16,365 bases of DNA, taken from positions 1-16,365 of the forward strand of contig JBCBJX010000073.1 of assembly GCA_038522735.1 (NCBI GenBank), read 5' to 3'. Positions 6,194 to 12,297 of this stretch are shown here, one piece after another (the first letter of the stretch is position 1; each line of letters starts with the position of its first letter). This DNA is from JBCBJX01 sp038522735 (GTDB lineage: Bacteria > Pseudomonadota > Alphaproteobacteria > Caulobacterales > Parvularculaceae). Position numbers and translations under genes: made by a program. The notes beneath the pieces were generated by a model. It was not told where the DNA came from, did not search any database, and saw only the letters and a list, made by a program, of their open reading frames with translations.

Positions 6194-6592
6194 TCAAACC
6201 GTCGGCGGACCGCGGGGCGCGCAAGGCTCCGCCTTCGGCCGCTTGGGCGGCGGGACGCGAAACGCCGGCGGAGGGGGTAGGGCGTCACGGTAAGCCGCCG
6301 CCGCGTGTGCATATGTCGGCGCAGCGACGACCGCCGGCGCGCATGCGAGGCAACCCGGACAGGGTGCAGCGGGCGCGTCCTCGTCGCCGCCGTCGTCCGG
6401 AATTCCGCAGATCGCCGCGTGAAGCAGCGCCGCCGTTCGCTGCGGACCGTCCGTTGAATTCAGACCGGCGGGTGCGGAGAGCGAAAGCGAGGCGTGGGCG
6501 TACCCGGAAACGAGCAGCGCCAGAGCGACAAGAAACGTCAGCGATCGTCGAAGGACACGATCGAAGTTCGTGATCCGGTTCGCCTGAAGCAC
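6194..6592 (-). CDS. DUF2946 protein, candidate CruR-like copper-sensing arrest peptide
   Basis: A 132-residue protein with an N-terminal basic and hydrophobic segment (RRSLTFLVALALLVSGYAHA, 15-34) that can act as a signal or anchor. Then come an ICG (Cys62), a CPGCLAC cluster (Cys78, Cys81, Cys84), Cys124 and the C-terminal end APRGPPTV. This is the layout of DUF2946. In Bordetella pertussis the DUF2946 protein CruR is a leader ORF whose Cys motif senses copper as a nascent chain and whose C-terminal RAPP motif arrests the ribosome, controlling the next gene. RGPP (residues 127-130, two residues before the stop) is a RAPP-like motif. The start is GTG; AAGGA lies about 11 bases upstream, and 18 bases separate it from the PCu(A)C stop. 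The functional assignment is inference. Confidence 0.78.
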   Translation of the reverse strand: MLQANRITNFDRVLRRSLTFLVALALLVSGYAHASLSLSAPAGLNSTDGPQRTAALLHAAICGIPDDGGDEDAPAAPCPGCLACAPAVVAAPTYAHAAAAYRDALPPPPAFRVPPPKRPKAEPCAPRGPPTV

Positions 6593-6610
6593 GCCTCGAC
6601 GGATCCTTCG

Positions 6611-7105
6611 CTAGTGGTCGTGATCGTGATCGTGCTCGTGATCGTCGCCTTCGCCCTTCACCGGGGCGATGATCTCGATCGTCCCCGCGTCACGGAAGGT
6701 TAGGTTGAGCGCGACGTCGTCGCCGTCCAACAGCGAGCCGTTCAGATCGATGAGCATGACGTGCAGGCCGCCGGGCTCCAGAGAAACACCCTCGGCCGTC
6801 ACCGGGATTTCGCTGACCTGCCGCATCGTCATAACGTCGTTCTCCGACGTCGTTTCGTGCAGTTCGTAGGTCCTGGCGACGACGCCCGAGACCGCGATCA
6901 AAACGTCGTCCGAGCCGTCGGTTGAGGCGAGGTCGAAATAGGCCGCAGTCATCGTGCGGCCGGAGGGCGCTGCTCGGACCCATCCATGGTCGATCCGAAC
7001 GCCGTCGGCTTCAGCCATCGGCGGGTGGTCGTGACCGTGGGGCTCGGAAGACCCGCAGGCGGAAAGAGCCAGCAGAGCGAGAGCGGTAAAGGCGCTGCGA
7101 GACAT
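6611..7105 (-). CDS. PCu(A)C-type periplasmic copper chaperone, lipoprotein with His-rich tail
   Basis: A 164-residue copper chaperone of the PCu(A)C (DUF461) family, which delivers Cu(I) to cytochrome oxidase. A lipoprotein signal ends at the lipobox LSAC (Cys17), so the protein should be membrane-anchored in the periplasm. The family copper motif H-x10-M-x~21-H-x-M is present as His83, Met94, His115, Met117; the middle spacing is 20, one shorter than the classic motif. Extra metal ligands flank the domain: PHGHDHPPM (22-30) and a tail of alternating His with Asp/Glu (His156 to His164). GGAGG lies upstream at 9-10 bases from the ATG. It is the first gene of a minus-strand unit with DUF2946 and the Met-rich barrel, and probably feeds or stores copper brought in by them. 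Confidence 0.92.
   Translation of the reverse strand: MSRSAFTALALLALSACGSSEPHGHDHPPMAEADGVRIDHGWVRAAPSGRTMTAAYFDLASTDGSDDVLIAVSGVVARTYELHETTSENDVMTMRQVSEIPVTAEGVSLEPGGLHVMLIDLNGSLLDGDDVALNLTFRDAGTIEIIAPVKGEGDDHEHDHDHDH
6614..6643 (-). repeat. Hexanucleotide tandem repeat encoding the His-Asp tail
   Basis: Five consecutive 6-base units (GATCAC with variants GAGCAC and GACCAC on the minus strand) encode DHEHDHDHDH, directly before the stop codon of the PCu(A)C gene. The unit is a multiple of three, so slippage would lengthen or shorten the tail without a frameshift. Confidence 0.85.
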
Positions 7106-7236
7106 GACCTTTGGTCCTCCAATGTTCGCCGACGCGATGACGCAACTTCAGCGTCCATGCAAGACGCCAATCCGCGCGGGCCCGTTGTCCCGGCGCTCGC
7201 ATCGGTCTAGGCCTCACGCTTTAAGGAGGCCCCTTG

Positions 7237-7470
7237 ATGAACGCATCCGAAGCCGCACGCCTGCAAAAGTACCTGCGCGACAAGTTCGGCGGGGCCGAAT
7301 TCGAGGTGCGACGCCGGCCAAATAAAGACGACTCCGCGGAGGTTTATCTCCACGACGAATTCATCGGCGTTCTCTTCCGCGACGATGAAGACGGCGAGGT
7401 CTCCTACGATTTCAACATGGCGATCCTCGAGGAAGATCTTCCCTCGCCGGACGAAGCGCGCGCCGGGTGA
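7237..7470 (+). CDS. DUF3126 family small protein
   Basis: A 77-residue acidic cytosolic protein matching the DUF3126 family, which I know from Alphaproteobacteria; its function is unknown. Features are an N-terminal helix (ASEAARLQKYLRDKFG), a basic strand FEVRRRPNK, a strand pair AEVYLHDEFIGVLFRDDEDG and a closing SYDFNMAILEEDL. AAGGAGG at 7223-7229 is ideally spaced for ATG 7237; the TTG three bases earlier is less likely. It is divergent from the PCu(A)C operon and followed after seven bases by the large membrane protein, so the two are probably co-transcribed. Confidence 0.9.
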   Translation: MNASEAARLQKYLRDKFGGAEFEVRRRPNKDDSAEVYLHDEFIGVLFRDDEDGEVSYDFNMAILEEDLPSPDEARAG

Positions 7471-7477
7471 TTTCGCG

Positions 7478-8887
7478 GTGAGCCCGTTCGCCGGCGCCGC
7501 CGGTCTCGCCCGGGCGCCCGCCGACCGCCCGCTGCTGACGCTCTCCCTCATCGGGCTCGCGCTCGCCACCATGGCGGCGCTTCTCTCGCGTTCGGGCGGC
7601 GACGCGCTTGTCGCTGCGGTCTCCGACGGGCGATGGGCGATCGGGGCGATGTCTCTCTCGGCGGCGTCGGCGCTTCTGTTCGCGCTCCACGACCGCGATC
7701 CGCGCGTGCAGGCGGCGGCCTTCGCCGTCATCGCGCTCGCCTGGCCGCTCTACGCCGTCTCGCCAATCGGGCCGGGGTTCGGCGGCGGCGCCGTCTGGCT
7801 CGCCGCCGTCGGCTTCGCGGCGCTGCAAGTGATTGCGGGGCCGATGATCGGAGTGGGCCGAGCGCTTTTCCTCGCCGCCGCGGCCGTTCTTTCGGCGACC
7901 CTGTTCGCCGGCGCGCTCGTCGCATTTCTCGCAGCGAGCGGCGTCGGCGACGCGGTGCGCGCGGAGACCCTCGCCGCGGCCCTCGCGCTCGCGCTCGCCG
8001 CGGGCGCCTTCACCAGTTCCGAATTCGCCGACCGCTTCGCCCGCGGCGCGCGCGCCGAGATCGCGGCGGGGCAGGCGGCGCAGGCGAGCCTGCCGGTCGC
8101 GGCGGCGCTCTTCATCGTCTTCGCCGCCGGCGTGCTGCCCGACGTCATCCGGATCGAAGGCGGCGTCGGGTCGCCGACCGTGCGCTATGCTCTCGGCGGT
8201 CTCGCCCTCGGGCCGGTGGTGGGCGTCTTTGCGACCGCATCCGTCGTCGCGCTCATCCGGCCAGGAGAAGCCTTCGCCGAAGCTGAGAACCGACGGGTGC
8301 GGACCTTACGGTCGCTGGTCGCCGCGGCGCGCTCGGCGCTTTCGATCAGGATCGCTTCGGCGGTCCTCGGCGTCGCCGGCGTCGTCGCGGTGGTCGGTCT
8401 CGTCGATGCGCCCGGGGAGGGGGTCGCGATCGCCTTGTCGCCCTACATCGCCGCAATCCTCGCAGGGATCATCATCCTCGCATCGCTCCGAACGGCGGCG
8501 ATGATCGCGATCGTCGTCGCGCTGGCGCTCGCGGGATCGGCCTTCGTGCTGCGGTTCGCGCCGCGGCTGGAGGAGGCGGACGCCGGGCTTGCGGTCGCCT
8601 TCGCCGCCGCTCCCGTGATCGCCTTCGCGCAGGCCTGGCGCGGCGAAGTGACGAGCCGGCGAAGCGCGCGCGACATCGCCGAGCACGCGCTCGTCTCCGG
8701 GTTCGGCCGCGCGCTTTGGATCGCCTTGTGGACCGCGACGCCGCTCGTGGCTGCGCTTGCGGACCCGCGTTGGGGCGCGTCGGCGGCGGACACTCTCGCC
8801 GCCTACGTCATTTTAACCGGGGCGGGGCTGGCGCTCGGTCCGTTTTGCGGGATTTTGCTGGCCGCCCGCGCCGGAGACGCACGCTGA
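7478..8887 (+). CDS. Large multi-pass membrane protein of unknown function
   Basis: About 469 residues, extremely rich in Ala, Val, Leu and Ile, with roughly ten or more predicted transmembrane helices by eye. I do not recognise a family motif. Polar breaks occur at SSEFADRFARGARAEIAAG (about 180-198), PGEAFAEAENRRVRT (about 270-284) and RGEVTSRRSARDIAEHA (about 390-406), which are likely cytoplasmic or periplasmic loops. Start: GTG 7478 seven bases after the DUF3126 stop fits best; the frame extends to 7385 inside DUF3126, but that part is not hydrophobic and looks like out-of-frame translation. The ribosome binding site is weak, so it may depend on DUF3126 translation. It ends five bases from the opposing gene's stop. 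A transporter or channel role is only a guess. Confidence 0.75.
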   Translation: MSPFAGAAGLARAPADRPLLTLSLIGLALATMAALLSRSGGDALVAAVSDGRWAIGAMSLSAASALLFALHDRDPRVQAAAFAVIALAWPLYAVSPIGPGFGGGAVWLAAVGFAALQVIAGPMIGVGRALFLAAAAVLSATLFAGALVAFLAASGVGDAVRAETLAAALALALAAGAFTSSEFADRFARGARAEIAAGQAAQASLPVAAALFIVFAAGVLPDVIRIEGGVGSPTVRYALGGLALGPVVGVFATASVVALIRPGEAFAEAENRRVRTLRSLVAAARSALSIRIASAVLGVAGVVAVVGLVDAPGEGVAIALSPYIAAILAGIIILASLRTAAMIAIVVALALAGSAFVLRFAPRLEEADAGLAVAFAAAPVIAFAQAWRGEVTSRRSARDIAEHALVSGFGRALWIALWTATPLVAALADPRWGASAADTLAAYVILTGAGLALGPFCGILLAARAGDAR

Positions 8888-8892
8888 TCCGA

Positions 8893-9738
8893 TTACTCGC
8901 CCGACGGGCCTGGTTCGTCATCTGAGAGTGTTTCGACGACCGCGTCCGTCGGCTCAGCCGCAACGGCCTGCGCCGGCTGTGTCGCCGGTTCCGCCTGCTG
9001 AAGATAAAGCTCGCTGACGAACGCGCGCACCCGGGCGTCTATGGCGCGCCACTCCGGGAGGTAGGGACGCTTGAAGCGGTAAACGACGCTGACGCCCGCG
9101 AACTCGTACTCCCGCCGGCAGTCCGGCGAGCGGTTGATTTCCATCTCGATCCCGCAAAGGAGGACGACGCGCTGGCCGTCGTCGAGATCGCCGATGAAAA
9201 GCTCGCTGTCGCGGTAGCCGTTGGTCGGCGTGTCCGGCCGGCGCTCGACAAACCCGTAACGGATGAGGCCGGAGGGCGTGCGGGTCGCAGAGTTTGGCAG
9301 CGTGAGAGGCATGTAGAGCCGGTCGAGACGCGCCCGCTCGTCGAAGGTCTGCTGGCTCCCGTCGATCTGGATGTCGATCCGCCGGCTGCGCGAATCGTTC
9401 TCGACGAACTCGGAGCGCCGCGCCGGCGAATAGGGGCTCATCGTCGGCCAGAGCGCGTAGAGCGCGACGGACGGCCGGCGGCCGGAACGCCGCGCTCTCG
9501 GGAAAACCGTGTGATTGGCTGGGACGGAAAAGACGGCGTCGCCGACGGCGATCGCCGCGCGATCATCGCTGATCGTGGGCTTCGGCGCGGCTCCGGAAAG
9601 ATCATCCACGCTCGGGCCGACATAGTGGTAGAGGAAGAAGGCGCTGAGGACGAGCGTCGCGAAGAACACGCCAAGCGCATAGCGCCAGCTTGATTCCTTG
9701 CGAACTTCCTCGCCGCCGAACCCGTAGACTTCCGCCAT
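8893..9738 (-). CDS. Single-pass membrane-anchored protein of unknown function
   Basis: A 281-residue protein with a short cytoplasmic N-terminus (1-18), one transmembrane helix (about 19-40, ALGVFFATLVLSAFFLYHYV) and a periplasmic domain. The domain has AIAVGDAVFSVPANH near the membrane, a central stretch RIDIQIDGSQ, and two cysteines (Cys195 in VVLLCGIEME and Cys207 in RSPDCRREYEF) that could form a disulfide. The last ~35 residues are low-complexity Ala, Glu and Pro. No known catalytic motif is visible. ATG 9738 is preceded by GGAAAGAG at good spacing. It converges on the multi-pass membrane protein, and a hairpin at 9801-9832 separates it from phoH. Confidence 0.75.
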   Translation of the reverse strand: MAEVYGFGGEEVRKESSWRYALGVFFATLVLSAFFLYHYVGPSVDDLSGAAPKPTISDDRAAIAVGDAVFSVPANHTVFPRARRSGRRPSVALYALWPTMSPYSPARRSEFVENDSRSRRIDIQIDGSQQTFDERARLDRLYMPLTLPNSATRTPSGLIRYGFVERRPDTPTNGYRDSELFIGDLDDGQRVVLLCGIEMEINRSPDCRREYEFAGVSVVYRFKRPYLPEWRAIDARVRAFVSELYLQQAEPATQPAQAVAAEPTDAVVETLSDDEPGPSGE

Positions 9739-9800
9739 GTCGAACGCTCTTTCCGCCGCGCCGAAGAGGCGCGTCCCGCTGAGCCCCGAGCCCTAACACG

Positions 9801-9832
9801 CGCGGCCGGACGACGCGATGCGTCCGGCCGCG
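9801..9832 (-). terminator. Probable terminator of phoH
   Basis: A perfect 12-bp GC-rich stem, CGCGGCCGGACG (9801-9812) with CGTCCGGCCGCG (9821-9832), has an 8-base loop. It lies nine bases after the phoH stop. No real T-tract follows on the minus strand (TGTTAGG), so it may pause polymerase or protect the 3' end rather than terminate on its own. Confidence 0.55.
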
Positions 9833-9841
9833 GCGCTGCGG

Positions 9842-10594
9842 TTAAAGCGCGGCGATGACGTCCGCGACAAGGGGGTGGCGCACGACTTCGCTTTCATCGA
9901 AGCGCACGACGGTGATGTTGGTGCGGTCCTCAAGCCGCGACGCGACCGAGGCGAGGCCCGACATCTCGGCGAGGAGGTCGGTCTGCTGCGGGTCGCCGGT
10001 GACCGCCATGGTCGATCCCCAGCCGAGGCGGGTGAGCAGCATTTTCAGTTGGCCGTAGGTGCAGTTCTGCGCTTCGTCGACGACGATGAACGCGTTGTTC
10101 AGTGTACGGCCGCGCATGAAAGCAATCGGCGCGATCTCAATGACGCCCTCGGCGAGGAGCGCCTTCACTTTCTTGCCGGAGAGCCGGTCTGAAAGCGCGT
10201 CGTAGAGGGGACGAAGATAGGGGGAGAGCTTTTCTTCCAAGGCGCCCGGCAGGTAGCCGAGGTTCTCGCCCGCCTCGACAGCGGGGCGGGAGAGGATGAT
10301 GCGGGAGACTTTTCCGCGTTCCAGCGCCTCCACGGCTTTGGCGACGGCGAGATAGGTCTTGCCGGTGCCGGCAGGGCCGACGGCGAAGACGAGATTGTCG
10401 CGCTCCAGCGCCTCGATCAGCTTTTTCTGCGTCGCGTTCTGTGGGCGGATGTTTTTTCGGTACTTCTGGTCCGTTCCGGTGTTTTCGATCGGCGACCAGC
10501 CGACTTCGTCGAACAGCGGACGGACATTGTCCCGGCGTTCTTCATACTGGCTGTCGTTATAGTCCTTGTACCGACGCGACGCGCGTTTCGCCAT
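9842..10594 (-). CDS. phoH: PhoH-like ATPase
   Basis: A 250-residue P-loop ATPase of the PhoH family (YbeZ-like core). Walker A is GPAGTGKT (73-80) and Walker B lies in AFIVVDEAQN (168-177), followed by the PhoH-typical QLKMLLTRLG (182-191) and TGDPQQTDL (199-207). The N-terminal 50 residues are highly charged (Arg, Lys, Asp, Tyr). There is no PIN domain, so it is not PhoH2. PhoH proteins are linked to phosphate-starvation response and RNA metabolism; their precise role is unsettled. ybeY, the usual partner of ybeZ, is not adjacent. ATG 10594 has GGGGAG about nine bases upstream; the frame runs on to 10726, but that extension is low-complexity and lies upstream of the good ribosome binding site. 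Confidence 0.92.
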   Translation of the reverse strand: MAKRASRRYKDYNDSQYEERRDNVRPLFDEVGWSPIENTGTDQKYRKNIRPQNATQKKLIEALERDNLVFAVGPAGTGKTYLAVAKAVEALERGKVSRIILSRPAVEAGENLGYLPGALEEKLSPYLRPLYDALSDRLSGKKVKALLAEGVIEIAPIAFMRGRTLNNAFIVVDEAQNCTYGQLKMLLTRLGWGSTMAVTGDPQQTDLLAEMSGLASVASRLEDRTNITVVRFDESEVVRHPLVADVIAAL

Positions 10595-10788
10595 TTGGCG
10601 TGCTCCCCGTGCTGAATAAACGGTTGCGAGAGGCGATGACGGCGGAGGCGATCCGGCTGTCTGAGGAAGGAGCGGAGACGAATGCTCGTCTCGGCGGAAA
10701 GCGCCGGACTGCGGGTGGGGCGTCATCGGCGCAAAGCGCGCTTTCGATCCCCGTTATTGGCCGCGAATCAATCACCATCGCGATAGTA

Positions 10789-10808
10789 CCGCGAAACATG
10801 TTACGCGG
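10789..10808. promoter_or_regulatory. 20-bp near-perfect palindrome, candidate operator
   Basis: CCGCGAAACATGTTACGCGG: nine of ten pairs are complementary, the exception being A/A at positions 6 and 15. The centre AACATGTT is a perfect 8-base palindrome. The size suits a dimeric helix-turn-helix regulator. It lies about 195 bases before phoH. The regulator is unknown. Confidence 0.45.
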
Positions 10809-10830
10809 CGATGAAAGTCGCTTGGATCGG

Positions 10831-10845
10831 GAAGAAAAATTCTTC
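10831..10845. repeat. 15-base A/T-rich inverted repeat
   Basis: GAAGAA (10831-10836) and TTCTTC (10840-10845) flank AAA. The arms are perfect. It is A/T-rich in a GC-rich genome, 22 bases from the larger palindrome. It could be a second operator, a small hairpin or chance. Confidence 0.3.
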
Positions 10846-10914
10846 GCGCAGACGTTAACGCCCCGCGCGCGATTTTTGCGGGCGGGCGTCAATATGGTCC
10901 GTTTACTGTTTTAT

Positions 10915-11448
10915 TTACACGGGCGTGCGCCAGAGCTGTTTCAGTTTCGCATCCGTTTCCGGGCAGAAATTCAGCCACGCCGAGCGGCCGCGGGTCGCAT
11001 CGACGACCAAAACGGGTTCGCGCTCGCTCAGGTGCTGGGCGAGCGTGTTGCGTACGCCGGGCGCAGTGTTGGCGCAGGTGACAGCCCAGACATTATCGGC
11101 GACTCGCATCGCTTTTCCAAGGCTGCGGATCGCAGTTTCGATCCGTCCGGCCGCGCCGGAGATGACGTCGAAAACGATGAGGAATGTCGCCGTGTCCGGA
11201 TCGGCCCGCACGGCTTGCGCTGCGTCGCGCCGGCCGAAAGACGGCTTCCGCCGGGCGGCGGGGGTGCGTCGCGCGAAGAGTTCGCGGAACACCGGCTCCG
11301 AACCAGCGGTTCGCCAGCGCTGTTCGAACGGCGCCGCCACCATCGAGTTCGGCGCAAAACGACCTTCCTGCGCGAAGGCTTCAAGTTCCTGATAGCTGTA
11401 GGGGCCGTAAATCCGGTCCGCTACGCGAAGACGCCATGTCTGGGACAT
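10915..11448 (-). CDS. GYF_2-like domain fused to a Cas2/SinR-like ferredoxin-fold domain
   Basis: A 177-residue soluble protein with two parts. Residues 1-57 resemble a GYF_2 (DUF4339) module: WRLRVADRIYGPYSYQELEA, then a helix, GRFAPNSMV and RWRTAGSEPVF, with the conserved GPYS turn and late W. A basic linker (58-75) follows. Residues 86-160 show a beta-alpha-beta-beta-alpha-beta pattern: TFLIVFDVI, RIETAIRSLG, AMRVADNVWAVTC, APGVRNTLAQHL, PVLVVDATR, SAWLNF. The 'AI.SLG ... W.V ... L..HL ... LV' spacing resembles the SinR/Cas2-like (VapD-related) ferredoxin fold, in which an early Asp (here FDV, Asp94) is the nuclease residue. GYF_2 modules usually sit in membrane or protein-interaction proteins. 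The domain calls are by eye. It lies between the PilZ protein and phoH on the same strand; no cas genes or CRISPR repeats are present. Confidence 0.72.
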   Translation of the reverse strand: MSQTWRLRVADRIYGPYSYQELEAFAQEGRFAPNSMVAAPFEQRWRTAGSEPVFRELFARRTPAARRKPSFGRRDAAQAVRADPDTATFLIVFDVISGAAGRIETAIRSLGKAMRVADNVWAVTCANTAPGVRNTLAQHLSEREPVLVVDATRGRSAWLNFCPETDAKLKQLWRTPV

Positions 11449-11536
11449 CGCCCGCTCCGTTCCAAGTCGACGCCGGTCTCGCCGGCTTTCGCGGAGTTCG
11501 GAGCAATCTTGATGCCAAACAAAGTATTAACGCGGT

Positions 11537-12193
11537 TCAGGAGGCGTCCTCGCCGCCGACGGATTCGACGATGTCGGTGATCCGCGGCTCGGCGACGTCG
11601 TCGCGCAGGAACATAAGGCCCGCGCCGTCGTCGTGATGGCGGGCGACCTTCGCTTTCATGCGGCCGAGCTGAACCATCGCGCCAACCGGCGGCGGGTTTT
11701 CGATTTCGATGGAGGCGCCGGTGAGGGAAATGTCGAGAACTTTGCAGGCGGCCGTCGTTCCGTCGCTGAGGGTCAGTTCGGTGTTCGCCTCCGACGCGAC
11801 GCGCGGCTGCTGGCGCTTGCTGTCGCCGTCCGGCGCGCCGCTCGCGGCGCCCTGCAGGAGGAACCGCGATAGCGCTTCGACGGTGCGTTCGCGTTTCTTC
11901 GCCTGGATCTCGAAGCGCACGGCGAACCCGTTGGAGGTCGGCCTCACAACGGTGCAGTCGAAGCGGCCGACGTGCTCGACATAAAGGACGACCTTATCGT
12001 CCTTCGCGACTTCATGTTCTGAAACGAGACGCAAGCCGCCGGCGGAGATATTGACGACGGTGCAATCGCGCTCCTTGCCGTCCGGCGCGAGGAACCGCGC
12101 CTCGAGAGAAACGGGGATGCGCCGATGCTTGCGGCGTTCTGCGCCGTCTTCATCCTCGAAGTCGTATTGCTGCTCTGTGCGCGCCGCAGTCAT
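11537..12193 (-). CDS. Tandem PilZ-domain protein (probable c-di-GMP receptor)
   Basis: A 218-residue cytosolic protein with two PilZ domains. The first (about 19-113) has RRKHRR giving RxxxR at 20-24 or 21-25, and NISAGG (48-53) matching [D/N]xSxxG. The second (about 126-200) has RQQPR (127-131) and DISLTG (154-159). Both copies therefore keep the two motifs that bind cyclic di-GMP, so both may be functional. No enzymatic or membrane domain is attached, so it probably acts as an adaptor for motility, polysaccharide or development. ATG 12193 is used; the ribosome binding site is weak. It is divergent from the rhomboid gene, with the inverted repeat GTCAA/TTGAC (12243-12259) in the shared promoter gap, and lies 88 bases before the GYF_2-like gene, possibly co-transcribed. 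Confidence 0.88.
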   Translation of the reverse strand: MTAARTEQQYDFEDEDGAERRKHRRIPVSLEARFLAPDGKERDCTVVNISAGGLRLVSEHEVAKDDKVVLYVEHVGRFDCTVVRPTSNGFAVRFEIQAKKRERTVEALSRFLLQGAASGAPDGDSKRQQPRVASEANTELTLSDGTTAACKVLDISLTGASIEIENPPPVGAMVQLGRMKAKVARHHDDGAGLMFLRDDVAEPRITDIVESVGGEDAS

Positions 12194-12297
12194 AGTGCCA
12201 TCACCAGTTTGATCGATCCGAACCGGACCTTAATCGTACAGGGTCAATGACTAGTTGACGGGTTCGGCAATTCGCCGCCCGGCTGAAAAGGCAGGAA

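Larger units (their letters stand above)
10595..10914. promoter_or_regulatory. 320-base gap holding the phoH leader and palindromes
   Basis: No convincing gene. Reading frames here are extensions or antisense shadows. It contains the phoH ribosome binding site, a 20-base near-perfect palindrome at 10789-10808 abutting a TACTAT hexamer (minus strand, 10783-10788), and a 15-base palindrome at 10831-10845. If TACTAT is a -10 element, phoH has a leader of roughly 180 bases. No good -35 hexamer is placed 17 bases before it, which would suit an activator-dependent promoter. Confidence 0.4.

Noticed and set aside
6100..6312. 71-residue N-terminal extension of the outer-membrane barrel
   Set aside because: It would precede a clear signal peptide, overlap DUF2946 and lack the ribosome binding site present at 6099.
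10595..10726. 44-residue N-terminal extension of PhoH
   Set aside because: Ser/Pro-rich, upstream of a well-placed GGGGAG and ATG, and over part of the regulatory gap.
10862..10886. Terminator after the GYF_2-like gene
   Set aside because: The CCCGC/GCGGG arms are short and mismatched beyond five pairs, and no T-run follows on the minus strand.
10915..11448. CRISPR adaptation system suggested by the Cas2-like domain
   Set aside because: No repeat array, no cas1 or other cas gene is present, and Cas2-like folds occur in unrelated toxins and SinR-type proteins.
10441..11580. 379-codon plus-strand frame across the phoH leader and the GYF_2-like gene
   Set aside because: Antisense to two supported genes, no domain, no ribosome binding site; no evidence for a gene in the 320-base gap.
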